Shown piece after piece: positions 13,101 through 23,781 of a stretch of 64,000 bases of DNA. Position 1 is the stretch's first letter; each line of letters opens with the position of its first letter. The notes beneath the pieces are model-generated. The model was not told the DNA's origin. It ran no database searches and saw nothing but the letters and a program-made list of their open reading frames with translations. Where the stretch lies: assembly GCF_029227915.1 (NCBI RefSeq), contig NC_079879.1, positions 27,408,501-27,472,500 of the forward strand, read 5' to 3'. A program made the position numbers and the translations under genes. This stretch comes from Hydractinia symbiolongicarpus. Lineage: Eukaryota > Cnidaria > Hydrozoa > Anthoathecata > Hydractiniidae.

Positions 13101-15230
13101 ATAAGGTATTTGGTCCTAAACCTGGGACACATTTTATCTGTTTGAATTATTTTTAATCCTGAGAATCACTTAGATTATTTTCTATACACATGGCTTGTCA
13201 AAATTAATATGCTGTCAAAAAAAGTTTATCGGCTTCTCCAAAAATGGCTAAAATTCTCAGAAACTATGAAAAAATTTTGGGTTCATATCATCAAACAGGT
13301 CTAAAACATATAATACTAAGTTTCAAGTCATTATTTCAATTTTTACTGAAGTAGTAGGTCTTTTAGTATAGTTTTAGCATAGTTTTTCATACCGCTGACA
13401 CCAAAATGGCTACATATTTTAATAACAAACTTTTTCTCTTGATGTGTTTTTATTTTCCTGCAAAAGTTGTTGCATAGCTTATGTATTAACATTAGGATAA
13501 GGACGAAAAAGTTACTGTGAGACATGGGTTTTAAACCTTAAAAATTTCCAGCGAGAAATTTGAAAACTAATGAATGACAAAATCGCAAAAGTTTATCTTC
13601 AAATTTTTATTTTTTGTTAATGTAAAAGTCATCCACATGAAAAAAGTTTCTGATGCTTTTTATGAAGAAATTTTCCATATTAGCCATATGGGGTAACTTG
13701 ATGAACAATGCATTTTCCTGCAGGTGTTCTTAAATATGTGTAGTAAAATCCTAAAAAATGTGATGTAATTTTCCTCTTTAAGTTTTGACTTTAAACCCAG
13801 CTAAAAAGCTCAGCATTGAAATAGATAGATAGATGTGCATATTTTACATGGCTAGCCTCACTAATATCGAGGGATATACCCTGTCTATTATTTCCAGGAG
13901 GGGCCATGGCTTAGATGGAGAGTCATAGAGTATTTAATATTCGTTTTGAACTACGCAGAACCAATTAGGGACCGCGCTCTACTAGACAAATCCCGGCAAC
14001 AGCCAACGGCCCACACATGGAGCCATCTCCCCAATTTTCCTCACATGGCTTGGGTTTACCCAAGGCTATGGTAAAATTTCACTTGCTCATGTTGAATCGC
14101 CGTCAAGAGGAATCGAACCCCAGTCTCCCGCACAGAGTACGAGAGCTTAACCACTAATCTACGGCACCACTTATCCTTTTATGCTTAGTCTAGCTAGCTA
14201 TAGCGAAAAAGTTTAATATTCAAACTTGACCTATTTTACTGAGTATTAAGTAATAAATGCTAGTTTAATCCTAAATCTAGCTATAAGGTAGCTAAACTAC
14301 CTGTAAGAACAACATCAAAAAACATCGAGGTTGTTCTCTTTTGTAAACAAACCCATTGGTATTTTTGTAATAAGTACCAAATTTTATGTGTTCATTTCTT
14401 GCGCTTATGAGTGTATTCAAAGTGCTCTGTACGTAAGTCCTAAAAGTATATGTCATTGGCTCACTCTTTACGAATGACACCACGTAACAAAGGAAAAGCA
14501 TGCTTTGCTATTTCCCGTAACCTATACCGAGATTTGGTTGTGATATCAGAATTATTTGTCTTTAAGATGTTCACTTGCGCTGCTTTTTGTAATTAGCTCA
14601 TTTTGATACTTGCTCTACACTGAAAAGAACTCAGACATCTTGAAATGAGGCACCGTGTATTTCTCTCTGTTCTTAAGTCATGTCTTAGTGTTTTAAATGG
14701 AAATTTTATTTTTTAGGTGAAAGGTGTGTTACTTCGACTTGTGAGCAAGTATACATTCGCTGCACAGAACTTGCAAACGCAGGTGATTATTAATGTTTGT
14801 ACTAAACTCGATTTTTCCAACGTGGCTGATTGTTTCTGGCTGAGTTCAGTAAGAAAGTTGAAAGTTCAATGTGGAACTTGTGAATGTAAATTGACTACCA
14901 GCAGATCACTACTTTTAATACCTCGATTTTTGTTCACATGTTCAAAACAGTGTGTGGAGATTTTCTGTGGAGTAAATCAGAAATTGATAATTGAATGTCG
15001 AGAAAAGGGAAATAAACATTTTTGCAGATTTCTGATAATGTGCGTTGTAAAACTTTGAATTTCAATTAAAGCATTTTTTTTAGAGCCATTTAGACACTTA
15101 TTTCGAAAAGGCAGATTCTGATATCAAAATCGAAAATCTTAAACAATCCTTAGAAAGTGAAGATGACGGCGATAGTGATGACAGTTCGAATGATAACAGT
15201 ACCTTGCCAAAGAAATCCATAGGCAGATAA
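4102..15230 (+). CDS. SLF2-like: SLF2/FAM178-like SMC5-SMC6 localisation factor
   Basis: Ten phase-consistent exons: 4102-4276, 5636-5790, 5856-6051, 7256-7383, 8531-8929, 9918-10094, 10421-10549, 11277-11363, 14717-14782 and 15084-15230. Together they encode about 552 residues. I recognise the vertebrate SLF2/FAM178 C-terminal domain by its pattern: DIWLPSFQDFIDVL in exon 5, then the block around TSFVKLLTIYIQTFP, the IVEAIPPTRRG stretch in exon 6, KLGSLHASIKECQGRYLDRT in exon 8, and a C-terminal acidic/Ser tail. SLF2 links SMC5/6 to RAD18-SLF1 at stalled forks and DNA crosslinks in the nucleus. Human SLF2 is about twice as long; the disordered N-terminal half appears to be absent. An in-frame TAG lies 9 nt before the ATG, so the start is supported, and a splice acceptor ends at 4088. 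Introns host a LINE fragment, a SINE and a possible antisense gene. The exon chain is secure; the orthology is from memory of the family. Confidence 0.8.
7700..8455 (+). pseudogene. 5'-truncated LINE reverse transcriptase with PHD-like finger
   Basis: An open frame from 7700 to 8356 (218 residues) carries the core of a non-LTR reverse transcriptase. It has QFGFVPGRGTTD near residue 27, the first catalytic Asp in FAFVDLEKAFDRVP, the LHQGSVLSPLL-type block (here VHQGSVLSPLL), and the YADD catalytic box near residue 153. Endonuclease and ORF1 regions are absent, so it is 5' truncated. After a TAA at 8354 the frame continues with a Cys/His pattern (CGVCRKG, then FCQTCKHWVHKKC) typical of a PHD-like zinc finger, then more stops near 8455. 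The copy is therefore broken. It lies in the SLF2-like intron, ending about 75 bp before exon 5, in the sense orientation. LINE clade not assigned. Confidence 0.8.
11873..12228 (-). CDS. candidate small secreted peptide, two exons (speculative)
   Basis: On the minus strand an ATG at 12228 opens a signal-peptide-like sequence: MKKNYLR, then a hydrophobic core PLLSLALLMAFLCMSLV, then a polar stretch with a dibasic RR. The frame reaches a possible donor (GG|GTAATT) at 12084. A phase-matching acceptor (GATATTTCAG) precedes 11946, and the frame then runs to a TGA at 11873-11875. The joined product would be about 72 residues with a basic C-terminus. It sits antisense in a large SLF2-like intron. 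The leader is the strongest evidence; the second exon is a guess from splice signals. No family was recognised, and it could equally be a chance frame. Confidence 0.25.
13821..14169 (-). mobile_element. tRNA-derived SINE
   Basis: Read on the minus strand, the head carries an RNA polymerase III A box (TAGATTAGTGGTTAAG, 14161-14146) and a B box (GGTTCGATTCC, 14119-14109). The A-to-B spacing is compatible with a tRNA ancestor. A roughly 230-bp body follows, with an (ATCT)n tail at 13821-13834. The body recurs at about 25430-25700 in the same orientation, showing that it is a dispersed family. It lies in the last large intron of the SLF2-like gene. Confidence 0.8.
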
Positions 15231-16827
15231 ATAGCAAGAAAATTGGACTGAGGAAAGATCAACACAAAGCCCGAATACTTAGGATAATAATAATCATAGA
15301 AAATTGGCGAAATTCAATGTGGCAATAAGGAAATTAAAAAGTTTTCAATTTCACAGATCGTCTGAAGTCATGCATGCGTTACTGTTTAAAAACATGTCTG
15401 AACTCGACAGACAATATTATACCGTGTGAGACCACCGAGTTTGTGTTAGCTTCCGTAAGACAATGTTGGAAAAAAGCAAGGAACACGACAAACTTTGAAA
15501 TACTCAATTAGTGTGACAGAGAACGAGCTATAGTAAATTTTGTACAAATGTATTATATATGTAAAGTTCTACTGACTAAATGTACGCCCTTATTTGCAAA
15601 TTTAGTGTCGATAAAGTGTCAGCAATGCCTTTTCTTGCGCCACCAATTATGTCCTCTGTTGTAGATGCCAAAGTGAAAAATGCATATTATTTTTTCGACT
15701 GCAATGAACATACTCCTGGTTATGTATTTTTCAAATTTTCTTTTTATATAATTCTGTTTTTTATTTTGCGCCTTTTTTACGCTTAACATGGTTAAAATCT
15801 AAACTTGTTTATTTTGAAGTGTATATTTTTTCGCGGTATTTTCTCGGTATTATTCTGTTTTTTTTGTATAAAGTTAAATTTTGGTCCTAACCTTCGGTGG
15901 CATTTGATCTTTTGTTTTCTCCAGGCCAAAACAACGGTACTCTTGGGATTGGGAAAATCATTTTCACTCTAATCGCACTTGTCAAGTTCTCTTGTAAATA
16001 TTTACAGTGGACAGTAGAATGTTAGGTTAAATGGTTTGATACATATAGTTTCAAAAAAACAAACTGTTGATAACGTCAGCATGACCAGTTTTCTCACATT
16101 TAGGGACGAATGTAGACCCCGACGTGGATTATTTTGTGGAACAGACGGGTTGACTATTATTTTTAATGCTCTCTATGTAACCTACGCGTCTCTGCAGAGG
16201 ATTCTAAGTTTATGTTTTCCAACTTTGCAAAATGTCGAAAAGGTGCCATTGTGTCAATAAAGCTATTTTTGAAAATTACTTTCAGAAATTAGTGGAAATT
16301 GTTACAGCCTCAATTTTTTTTAAAAATACTTAATTCCGTTAATGTACTGATAATGGCTTTTACAAGAAAGTAGAACTATATTTAAAGGAGAGGCGAACAA
16401 GGAATTATTTTGTGGCAGCCAGAAAAGAAATTTTAAGCGAGAGAAAAATATATAGAGATTTCTAAATCCTAAAATCTGCTAATCTACTATAATACCAATT
16501 AAAAAACTATATTTCACGACTAGCTATCTTTCTAACAACATTTTTACAGAAATTCCATGGCTGTACGGGGTGAAAATAAGTAGGTTTTAAATGTACTTTT
16601 TAAAAACCATCAAAAATAACAGCTTTGACTTGAGATAACCAAGAATATTTTACGTACTATAGTAGTGACAGCTTTTTATAACCTTCGTTTAAACTTCTTT
16701 GAACTAAAGAAATATCTGTCATAACCAACAACAATATTTTTTCATGTTTGAATCCCTTTTCCACAACATGCTACCAACTTCGAAGGATAAAGTTTTTTAT
16801 CATGAAATGGCGCCAAATTTGAATAAA
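15231..16827. other. gene-free stretch downstream of SLF2-like gene
   Basis: No supported gene is seen. Short frames (for example around 15580-15786 and 16036-16260) have no recognisable domain and no consistent splice context. The first part probably includes the 3' UTR of the SLF2-like gene. Confidence 0.5.
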
Positions 16828-17319
16828 CTAGTTGTTAACCCGTGGAAATTCCACGTGTACGCCCGTCCTTTTTATACTGTATTGCGTGCTTCTCGGTATT
16901 GCGCAGCTAAGCTGCCATTTTGCGTGAGAGACGGACAGACGTATACGGGCATTATAATATAGACTAGTCGTTGCCCGTGGAAAAATACACGGGTTCGTCC
17001 GTCCATTATATTTACCCGTCGCAACAAAGTGGATAAAAATGTATCGTATTTGATATTCGTGTTTCCGTAACATCATTTTCTAACTCAGCGGGGGGTCCGC
17101 GCAGAGACAGACAGACGACGGCTATTATTATAGGGACTAGCCGTTAGCCCGTGGAAAAATCCACGGGGTCGCCAGTCCTTCAACTTTACCCGTCGCAACA
17201 AAGTGGATAAAGATATATCGCATTTGATATTCGTGTTTCCGTAACATCATTTTATAACTCAGCGGGGGTCCGCGCAGAGACAGACAGACGGAATACGGCT
17301 ATTATTAAAGATATATACA
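16828..17319 (+). repeat. three head-to-tail copies of a hairpin-headed GACA repeat
   Basis: Units at 16828-16962, 16963-17135 and 17136-17319 each start ACTAG. The start is followed by a CCCGTGG...CCACGGG hairpin with a short A-rich loop; the stem is perfect in the third unit and has one change in the second. Each ends with a GACAGACAGACG-like tract and a TATTATTATAG-like tail. Units 2 and 3 share most of their interior (for example CGCAACAAAGTGGATAAA); unit 1 differs inside. The head of each unit follows directly on the tail of the previous one, as if copies insert into, or are copied onto, the tail. A related copy is at 3072-3543. Transposon class unknown. Confidence 0.7.
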
Positions 17320-17786
17320 GACCTTCAATAACAAATCGAACGTGCAATATGGTGGCTTCATATTTCTTCTTTGGTTTTTTACTTTCTTTATCTTTACTCG
17401 CTATTTTATTCGCAAGTTAAGTAGTACAAAATAATAAAGATATGTTCTTTACATTTTGTTTAAGGATACGGTAACACCCTGAGACACATACTCAGTATAT
17501 TTAAAATATCCCCTCTGTGCGCTATATTAACCCTAGCAAATATATGTTCTGAAAGCCAAATAAATTATCTATAGAATGATGATCCAAAAAGTAGAAAAAA
17601 TATTATATACAAAAATTCACCGTTCCAGTTCATTTTGTCTAACACTTCCCTCAGTAAAATTTTTGTTCGTCGAAAAAAATATCATTGCGAAGCTCTTATT
17701 CACCTTTAAAAAATTTTGCTTTTTTTACTCAAAACAACACGTGGTTCCAAAAATATAGCATATTTTGTGTCACAATAGCTGTTTTA

Positions 17787-17820
17787 TATGGCGCGCCTGA
17801 GGGGACAAAATTAAAAAAAT
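17787..17820 (+). repeat. left terminal inverted repeat
   Basis: The 34-bp left end matches the reverse complement of the right end (22049-22082). The GC-rich GGCGCGCC tip is an AscI-like palindrome, followed by TGAGGGGACAAAATTAAAA. Confidence 0.9.
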
Positions 17821-18110
17821 ATTTTGTTATTTAAAAAAAGAATATTTTTGTAAAAAAACAGTTTTTTTGAAGAAAATACTTATTTTTTGAAATTTTTAAA
17901 AAATAATAATGAAAAAACAACAACGAATAAACAAAAAGATATAAAAACAATTTGATTTATTTTATTGTTCATTTTTTTGAAAAAAAATGAAAAACAGTTG
18001 GAGAACATTTTTGTCCGACGGCCAGGCTCTATCAATCAATCATTTTTGTTCGACAGCGTAACCTGTTCTGCAAATTATTACTTTGTTCGCCCTCCTGTGG
18101 CACTCCTAAA

Positions 18111-19716
18111 ATGGCGCAGAAAGAAAACAACATGAGCTCTGCACTTGAAGGCCTCAGCAACCTTGTTCGTGCTTTGGAACAGCACAAAAAGAAGCCCGAG
18201 CAGAACAGCGAATCAAACAATGTTGAAGAAGCTGTACATTTACTCTTCCGTCCAAATAGACAAGAGAAAAATGGTAAAAAGCTACGTTATTTTGTTTCAC
18301 AAACCACTTTCAGTTTTTTGGTTTTGTGACTTATATAGCTAGTAGCAATCTAGCTAAAAACCAAGTTGCAATGACTACAATATATATTTTTCCCGAAAGA
18401 GCTGGTATGGGTAACAGCTATTTTTGTGACCTTTGTAATGTCATTTTTGAATTATTTTAGAACACGCAGATCGGAACACTCTCAGCAGACGATTACCATC
18501 TTCCACCAAGAGACCTTTTACTAATACCAATAGTAATACTTCTAAGCGAAGGAAATCTGCAACATTCATGAAAGATCTTGTGTTAATTCCTTCACCAAAG
18601 ATTAAAGTTATACCGAAAGGTGAATTGAAGGAACATTTACAATCATCAGGATTTATTGTTAATGCCTTCGAAGTTTTACTTGAAGCTCAGGAGGAGGAAA
18701 TCAGAGAAACGATTTTTGAAAAGTTCCAAGATAAACTTCCAAGCAAGAATCAATTTTCATTTATGAAACCTGTACATAAAAAATTAATGAATCCTTCAGG
18801 CATAAATAACATAAATGGAAAAGTTTTAAAGCATTTGTCTTCTCCTGGTATAAACGGGTGCATATATATCAGGTCTTTAATTGACATAACTAAAAGTTAT
18901 TTTAGTGCATTCATCAATTGCTATGAAGAAGAAGAAAAGGTTAAATCTGACAGTGACGATGGATTATTAGAAACGCCAGCATTTGGATTAATTAAAGATG
19001 TAAATAACTATACTTCAACAGGCCAAATTGAGTCATCATCTCAAAGTTCATCAAAGGATCTTGTGCTTGAACAATCAGAAAAAAAACTTGGCTGCAGTAC
19101 AGAATTTGTGATGAAGAATTTGGTTGATATTCGTACAATTCATGCGGCAACAGGGAACAAACAAAAAATTTCAATCAACAGGTCAGATACATATTTAAAA
19201 ACCACTTTAATTCAACATAAACGTGGTCAAATTGACATATCTTACTTCCCAGAAGTAACCTTCGAAAATGGAGAAGAAGGCATGGATGCAGATGGTCCAA
19301 AAAGGGAATATTTTTACATATTACTTGATCGATTGATACGTGGAGAAGGAATATGTGTCATCATTCTACTTTACATTTTTACTTTCTAGAAAATTTTTCC
19401 AATTTTTTATAGGACTATAATTTGTATTTTTAATATTGTTTGCAAGTTGATGTATTTCTTATGGGTGTAAAATTTGCAGCTTCTTTTTATTTTAGCTATC
19501 ACAACAAAAGACCTATTAGTATTTCGTTGCTCTTCGCCAGTTCCTTTAGAAAATGGCGTTACTCTAAAGTTCAACAGGAGAGGTAAACCATTGCCTGATG
19601 CAGATACGTGTCTTTCGATACTTTCGATTCCAATTTGTCATGATGCATATAACGATTTCAAAAAGGCAATTGATGCTACCTTACGATTACAAGGACAGGG
19701 TTTTGGACGTTTGTGA
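18111..19716 (+). CDS. transposon-encoded HECT-domain-like protein with missing N-lobe
   Basis: Three phase-consistent exons, 18111-18273, 18461-19354 and 19496-19716, give about 425 residues. The N-terminal half is polar with a basic TSKRRK cluster. A region around FENGEEGMDADGPKREYFY resembles the start of the HECT domain (the GxDxGGxxREFF element). The C-terminal exon resembles the HECT C-lobe: DLLVFRCSSPVP, then LPDADTC with the presumptive catalytic Cys, then the terminal GFGRL. HECT ligases form a thioester with ubiquitin on that Cys. About 200 residues of the N-lobe (the E2-binding part) that would normally separate these two motifs are absent, and the intervening intron is only 141 bp. 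It is therefore either an internally deleted copy or a naturally shortened protein. The exon-2 donor (AT|GTGTCA) is the weakest junction. It converges on the transposase gene. Confidence 0.7.
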
Positions 19717-20261
19717 GTTTTTAATATATATATACATGGTTTTTTTTCTTTTTGCCGTCCTAAAACGTCCAAAGTTATACAAACCTGGAAGTTTAAAAAG
19801 ATTATTATATAAGATTATTATATATTATATAAAAAGATTGTTATATTATATGTTGACATTATTTTTTATTTTGCATTTCTGCAGTTTTTCTTTACTTTTC
19901 GTTATATAAAAAGGAGACTTATTGACTTAACTAATTTTCATAATGCTAATAACAATAAAAGGCCTGAAAGTTTTTTACGTTAGTGAAAAATATATGTGTA
20001 GGATACTATGTTTTGTTAGTGATTACTAAAGTTTTTGTTATTTAATACGAGTAAATGTGAACTTCTGATTAAAGTATTTCTTTGATACACTAAAATACAT
20101 TTTTGTCTCTGTTAAAAATTAACAACTTTTTAACTTTACATACTCCTACTATCAAGTGCCAAATAAACGCCAACCCACCAACCGAATTAATTTTTTGACC
20201 CTTATGTTTCATCGCGAGAGCTTAAAATCGTTTGTTTGTTATTCGACCGTACATCAGCTTA

Positions 20262-21795
20262 TCATAGCGCATGTACCAATAATTCACGAGTTTGAATGTA
20301 CAAGTTTATTCCGTGATTGTGGTCTTCAGAAAGCGGGTCAATATTTTGCATAAAATTGTCTGGTAAATTCAGAGCTATCTCAGGAACATTTACGTTGTTG
20401 ATCGAATCTATTAAAGGAGCTGGACCGTCAAGTTCGACTCCATGTGTACCAATGTTTTCATTTTCCTCCATTATCTGTCTCAAACCGTTATCAGAAGAAT
20501 GCCAGTTCATATACATGCCTTGAGTCCACAGCTGATACGGCGTTCTATTGCCTTCAGTTGATAAAGGATGATTATTCCACTGCTTCACAAATTTCTCGCA
20601 AGCACGATTAATTCTAGGCAAAAACACGCTATGCAATGCGTACAAATCTACATCATTTACGGGGTCTAACATTTCTTGCTGCTCCATGAAATAAAAAATG
20701 CCTTTAAAATAATCAACCACCTGTATGACTAAGTCGCGCCAAAGCCTTTCGATTCTTTGATTATGCACTGATAGTCCAGTTATGACAGGCTTACTGGCCA
20801 CACCAAAGTGTCCCAGCATCCATCGTGCCACTTCAATATTTTCTGTACCGTGGTCAGTGCGAATTCTCCTAGGGACATTGTATTTATTGATGGCTTCCAG
20901 AAATAGATCTAATACGGTAGTGCTTCTGTTATTTGAATTACATCTGAGAAATGTTACTAATCTTGAATAACCATCTATACATCCGTGAAACACAATGCGC
21001 CATCTAATTAACTTATGATGACCATCCATATGCCTAAAAGAATATTTTAAGAAATGGATATGGGCATAACGCAAACACCGTTTGTTAATTAGGGAAACTT
21101 ACTTACCACAGCGAATTTGGAGATTTCACATTGTACCTCCTTCTTTGTATACAATTCCTTCGTCTCATCACCCTGCTCAACGCGTCTACCCTCATGATTG
21201 ATTGTCGCAATCTTTCTCTTTTCACCTTAATATGTTTGCTGGTAATTGCACCTATTACCATTCTTTCGCCGCAATTTGGGAGTATCAAAAGCACTTCTCG
21301 AACTATTTCATCGAGTTGTTGATCAGTTATGTCTGAATATTCTGCTTCTCCAAAAGGTAAATCAAATTCTTTACGACGACGACGGAGTGTTTTGATACTA
21401 ATACCAAGCATTTGAGCAATGTCCTTCCATTGATATCCGATCTTTTTCAAGCTAATGACTTGTTCCTTTGGCACTTCATACTTTGGTCTGCCAACCTCAC
21501 CAGTCACAGCTCTAGGACTAATGTAAGCATTGCTTTTATCACCACCTCGACAACGATGTTTCACTAGTTCTTCATAAAAATTTTGTAGTGACCTAATAAC
21601 TTTTGGTATACGATCACTTATATCAGGCACTTGTAAGTACTCTAAGTATATTGATGCTAAATTCCATATAATTTCGTCAAACTGAATGTTGTAAATTTCC
21701 TGCCCGATTTCATTCAAGGGCAAAAACCTGTTTCTTTCTAAACCATTTAGAAACGTAATTGCAGCTGTAACATGTGGAACATATACCGCCATCAT
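20262..21795 (-). CDS. DDE (rve integrase-core) transposase, two exons
   Basis: Exons 21107-21795 and 20262-21033 are joined across a 73-bp intron with GTAAGT donor and TTTTAG acceptor; the product is about 486 residues. The frame is open further upstream to 21849, but the first ATG is at 21795. The N-terminal part contains a helix-turn-helix, YQWKDIAQMLGISIKTLRRR, probably for DNA binding, and a basic RRRNCIQRRR patch. The C-terminal part is an integrase catalytic core. The first Asp is in HMDGHHKL, created across the splice; the second is in RTDHGTEN; the Glu is in HNQRIERLW. All three catalytic residues appear intact. The WNNHPLSTEGNRTPYQLW block after the core is typical of this eukaryotic transposase family. 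Probably functional. Confidence 0.85.
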
Positions 21796-22048
21796 TGTTT
21801 TTCTAACATCTTCATTTTTGCGCAAAATTTTAAATAAAATGCCGAACAGTCATACTTGTCGAAATTTTGATTGATTGATTGACAGGTGCCACAAAAAAAG
21901 AAAAAAACATTTTTTGAAAAAAGTAATAATTTTTTTCAACTAAAAAGAAAAAAAATTGCGAAAAAAAATTTTTTTTCGTATTTTTTAATATATTTTAATA
22001 TCAAAAATGTTTTTTTCTTGGAAAAAAGTTTTTTTGTTTATTTTTTGG

Positions 22049-22082
22049 GTTTTTTTAATTTTGTCCCCTCAGGCGCGCCATA
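22049..22082 (-). repeat. right terminal inverted repeat
   Basis: Inverted counterpart of 17787-17820. It is followed immediately by the second copy of the target duplication GTTTTA at 22083-22088. Confidence 0.9.
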
Positions 22083-22801
22083 GTTTTATGACAGATTTAT
22101 CATTTTATGCATGATAGATCAATAACTCGATATTTCCTCACTTTCTGCGTTAAAAAAAGCAAAGCTTTGTAGCCAAAGATATAATTGTCGCAACAAACTT
22201 GTTTTCGTACAATTTCGACAAGATGGAGGGGAGTGTTCGACAAAAATATATACCGTTACGACTGAAAATTTTATTTCGAGAAAAAGCAAATCAAAGATCT
22301 TTGCTTTTACCTGCAAGAATCATAGTTACACACACTTAAACGTGAATATTTTATTTCAAATTAAAGGCAAAGTATTTTCGCAGAACTTTGGGTCTAGTTA
22401 TTGTTAAACAGACAACACGATAACATAACATAACAGAATAAAAACGAAAAAAATAAAGAAATAAATTAAAAAGGTATAGATGATAAATAACAATATATTT
22501 GTATAGATTATTAAAGTGTTAATGTTTCCTATGTTATATGTAGGGATGCAATTTTTTATTCGTTCTGCATAACTCTTTTTAATTATTATACAGATTAAAT
22601 ATATTTAAGGAATTTTAAACTTTGAGCACACTTTTGAAAACACTAAAAAATAAAGAAGATTTTTCTTCATTTTATCACTCTTAACAATAAATATTTTTGA
22701 TTCTTTTTTAAAAAATATCAGGAAATTATACCAAAGAATCAAAATTAAAAAAAATATTTTTTTTAAAAAAATGACCCTGAAGGGGGTTACCGTATCCTTA
22801 A

Positions 22802-23781
22802 TACTTTTGCCATTTTGATCTTTAACTTTTTTTATTAAATCATATGTACATTGACCCCATGACAATAACAATAAAAATTGTTTTTTAATTTAGCCACCCG
22901 TTTGACAAACGAGTAAAAGTACTCAATTATAAATAATTCAGCACTCACAAAAATGTAAACAATATGATGTGTGGTTTATAGTTATAGTTTATAGAGCAGG
23001 CGAGAAAGGCAATCAGTCTGGTCCTTAAAATCAACGCTTATCATAAACTTTTATTCAGCAGCCGTGCAGCAGCGCAGTTCGCCTCTTCTTTAAAATATAG
23101 AATAGCCTACGTGATTATGGCGGCGAACTTCGAACTTCAAAATGAGCTGTCTTGTTTCAATATATTTTGTCCATTAAACTTAAGCTTTCTTTAAGGATAT
23201 CAAAATGTAGTTTCTCGCATACGAAAGTTTAGACGTAAGGCTCGAATTCAAGTCAACCAATAGCAAACCAATTTTGCGAAAAAAAACATAATTCAAATAA
23301 ATTAATTAGCACAACGCTTAACTTCAACACTAAATCCGCGAAAATAAATTCTCTTATTTCCCACGAAATCCCAGAGAGAAAAAAACCCGGAAAGCCCAGG
23401 GGTTCAGCGGAAGCAATATTATTCCATACAAAAAGCAAGGAAATTGAGAATTTAAAACAAACGAACTTATTAAGGAGAGCTTAATTCTCTCAAAATGTTT
23501 TAAAACTATTGAAAACAAAAATAATAATAAGAAAAAGATATTGGGTATGTGGTTGAACGAAAGTTGTAAGAAATACAGGACCAATAGGATTTGGAAATCA
23601 AACAAATACTCTTCGCATAGCGCCGGAAATAGCATAAACGTTTGTATTAATATATTAATATTTGTAAAGGATTCTTCTAGCAACAAGACCATGGTAAAAA
23701 GAAAGATAAAAAATGATTTAAGATAAATTCTCACAAGGTCGAAATTCGTAAATTAATTCTACAAAGATTCAGAAATCTGTT
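22802..23781. other. intergenic stretch
   Basis: I see no gene or named repeat. Short frames on both strands are AT-biased and unconvincing. Confidence 0.5.

Larger units (their letters stand above)
17787..22082. mobile_element. complete DNA transposon with DDE integrase-like transposase (IS3EU-like) and HECT-like passenger
   Basis: Terminal inverted repeats begin TATGGCGCGCCTGAGGGGAC and continue through ACAAAATTAAAAAAA at both ends. They are flanked by perfect 6-bp direct duplications GTTTTA (17781-17786 and 22083-22088). The 4296-bp interior carries two convergent genes: a HECT-like gene on + (18111-19716) and an rve-type DDE transposase on - (20262-21795). Subterminal regions are very A/T-rich. 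From memory, 6-bp duplications and TAY...RTA termini fit the eukaryotic IS3EU superfamily, whose transposase has an integrase core. Intact frames and a perfect target duplication suggest recent insertion. Confidence 0.85.
17464..22797. mobile_element. outer TTAA-flanked inverted-repeat element split by a second transposon
   Basis: Inverted ends GGATACGGTAAC (left 17464-17475, right 22786-22797) are flanked on both sides by TTAA (17460-17463 and 22798-22801). TTAA target duplications are typical of the piggyBac and Kolobok groups. After removal of the 4.3-kb inner element (17787-22082) and one copy of its 6-bp duplication, about 1.0 kb of this outer element would remain. That remainder has no transposase frame. 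The inverted repeat is short (about 12 bp exact, then similar), so this is a moderate call. Confidence 0.45.

Noticed and set aside
12984-13132. Minus-strand frame with several Cys residues
   Set aside because: No leader, splice sites or family pattern; chance length.
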